Made by a program: the position numbers and the translations under genes. A DNA stretch of 5,395 nucleotides from Methylococcaceae bacterium (GTDB lineage Bacteria > Pseudomonadota > Gammaproteobacteria > Methylococcales > Methylomonadaceae). The notes beneath the pieces were generated by a model. The model searched no databases and was not told where the DNA came from. It saw only the letters and a program-made list of their open reading frames with translations. Positions within the stretch are counted from its first letter, which is position 1, and every line of letters starts with the position of its first letter. Below are positions 5,339 through 5,395 of this stretch, piece after piece. The stretch spans positions 1-5,395 of the forward strand of contig CANNNN010000190.1 of assembly GCA_947506075.1 (NCBI GenBank), written 5' to 3'.

Positions 5339-5395
5339 CTTAATTGTCTAGTACAACAAACCGGAAGTTCGTGACACTATATTCAAATATCCTAC
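5339..5395. other. Window end, no feature supported
   Basis: Nothing convincing is seen. A GTG at 5373 opens a frame to the window edge, but the possible GGAAG binding site stands only three bases or so from it, and the visible frame is too short to judge. Confidence 0.4.

Noticed and set aside
4743..5395. CRISPR array, tRNA or rRNA in the long intergenic region
   Set aside because: No regularly spaced direct repeats, no tRNA cloverleaf with a conserved T-loop sequence, and no rRNA-like segments were seen; the repeats are inverted and not spaced periodically.

Overview
The window looks like part of a gammaproteobacterial chromosome. The export operon has the composition of the E. coli yhiI-rbbA-yhhJ locus, and the intergenic DNA carries a palindromic repeat type that I associate, from memory, with beta- and gammaproteobacteria including methanotrophs. 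The genus is not established. All confident genes are on the + strand.

Positions 1-4227 hold three translationally coupled genes of an ABC-2 type export system. The first encodes a tandem double ATPase and is cut at its 5' end by the window edge. Two different ABC-2 permeases of 384 residues each follow. Each junction is a 4-base ATGA stop/start overlap. The ATPase together with the first permease corresponds to E. coli RbbA split into two polypeptides, and the second permease corresponds to YhhJ. An HlyD-type membrane fusion protein would be expected just upstream, outside the window. The two ATPase halves are asymmetric: the first lacks the H-loop histidine and the second lacks a normal LSGGQ signature. 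This predicts one active and one degenerate ATP site.

Positions 4275-4742 encode a 155-residue MEKHLA-domain protein (PAS-related), 47 bases after the operon and on the same strand. No terminator is visible in the gap, so co-transcription is possible.

Positions 4743-5395 contain no confident gene. They do contain a candidate non-autonomous mobile element at 4898-5206 (309 bp). It has 13-bp terminal inverted repeats matching at 12 positions and perfect 7-bp flanking direct repeats (TAGTTAA). Inside it is a strongly nested set of inverted repeats at 4926-5074 that could fold into a branched RNA, then a perfect 14-bp hairpin and two small hairpins. Its left end lies immediately after a plausible sigma-70 promoter (4866-4894). 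Just beyond its right end is a possible 26-codon small ORF with a good ribosome binding site (5258-5338). The arrangement suggests that the element inserted between a promoter and a short reading frame, and that it may now be transcribed as part of the leader.
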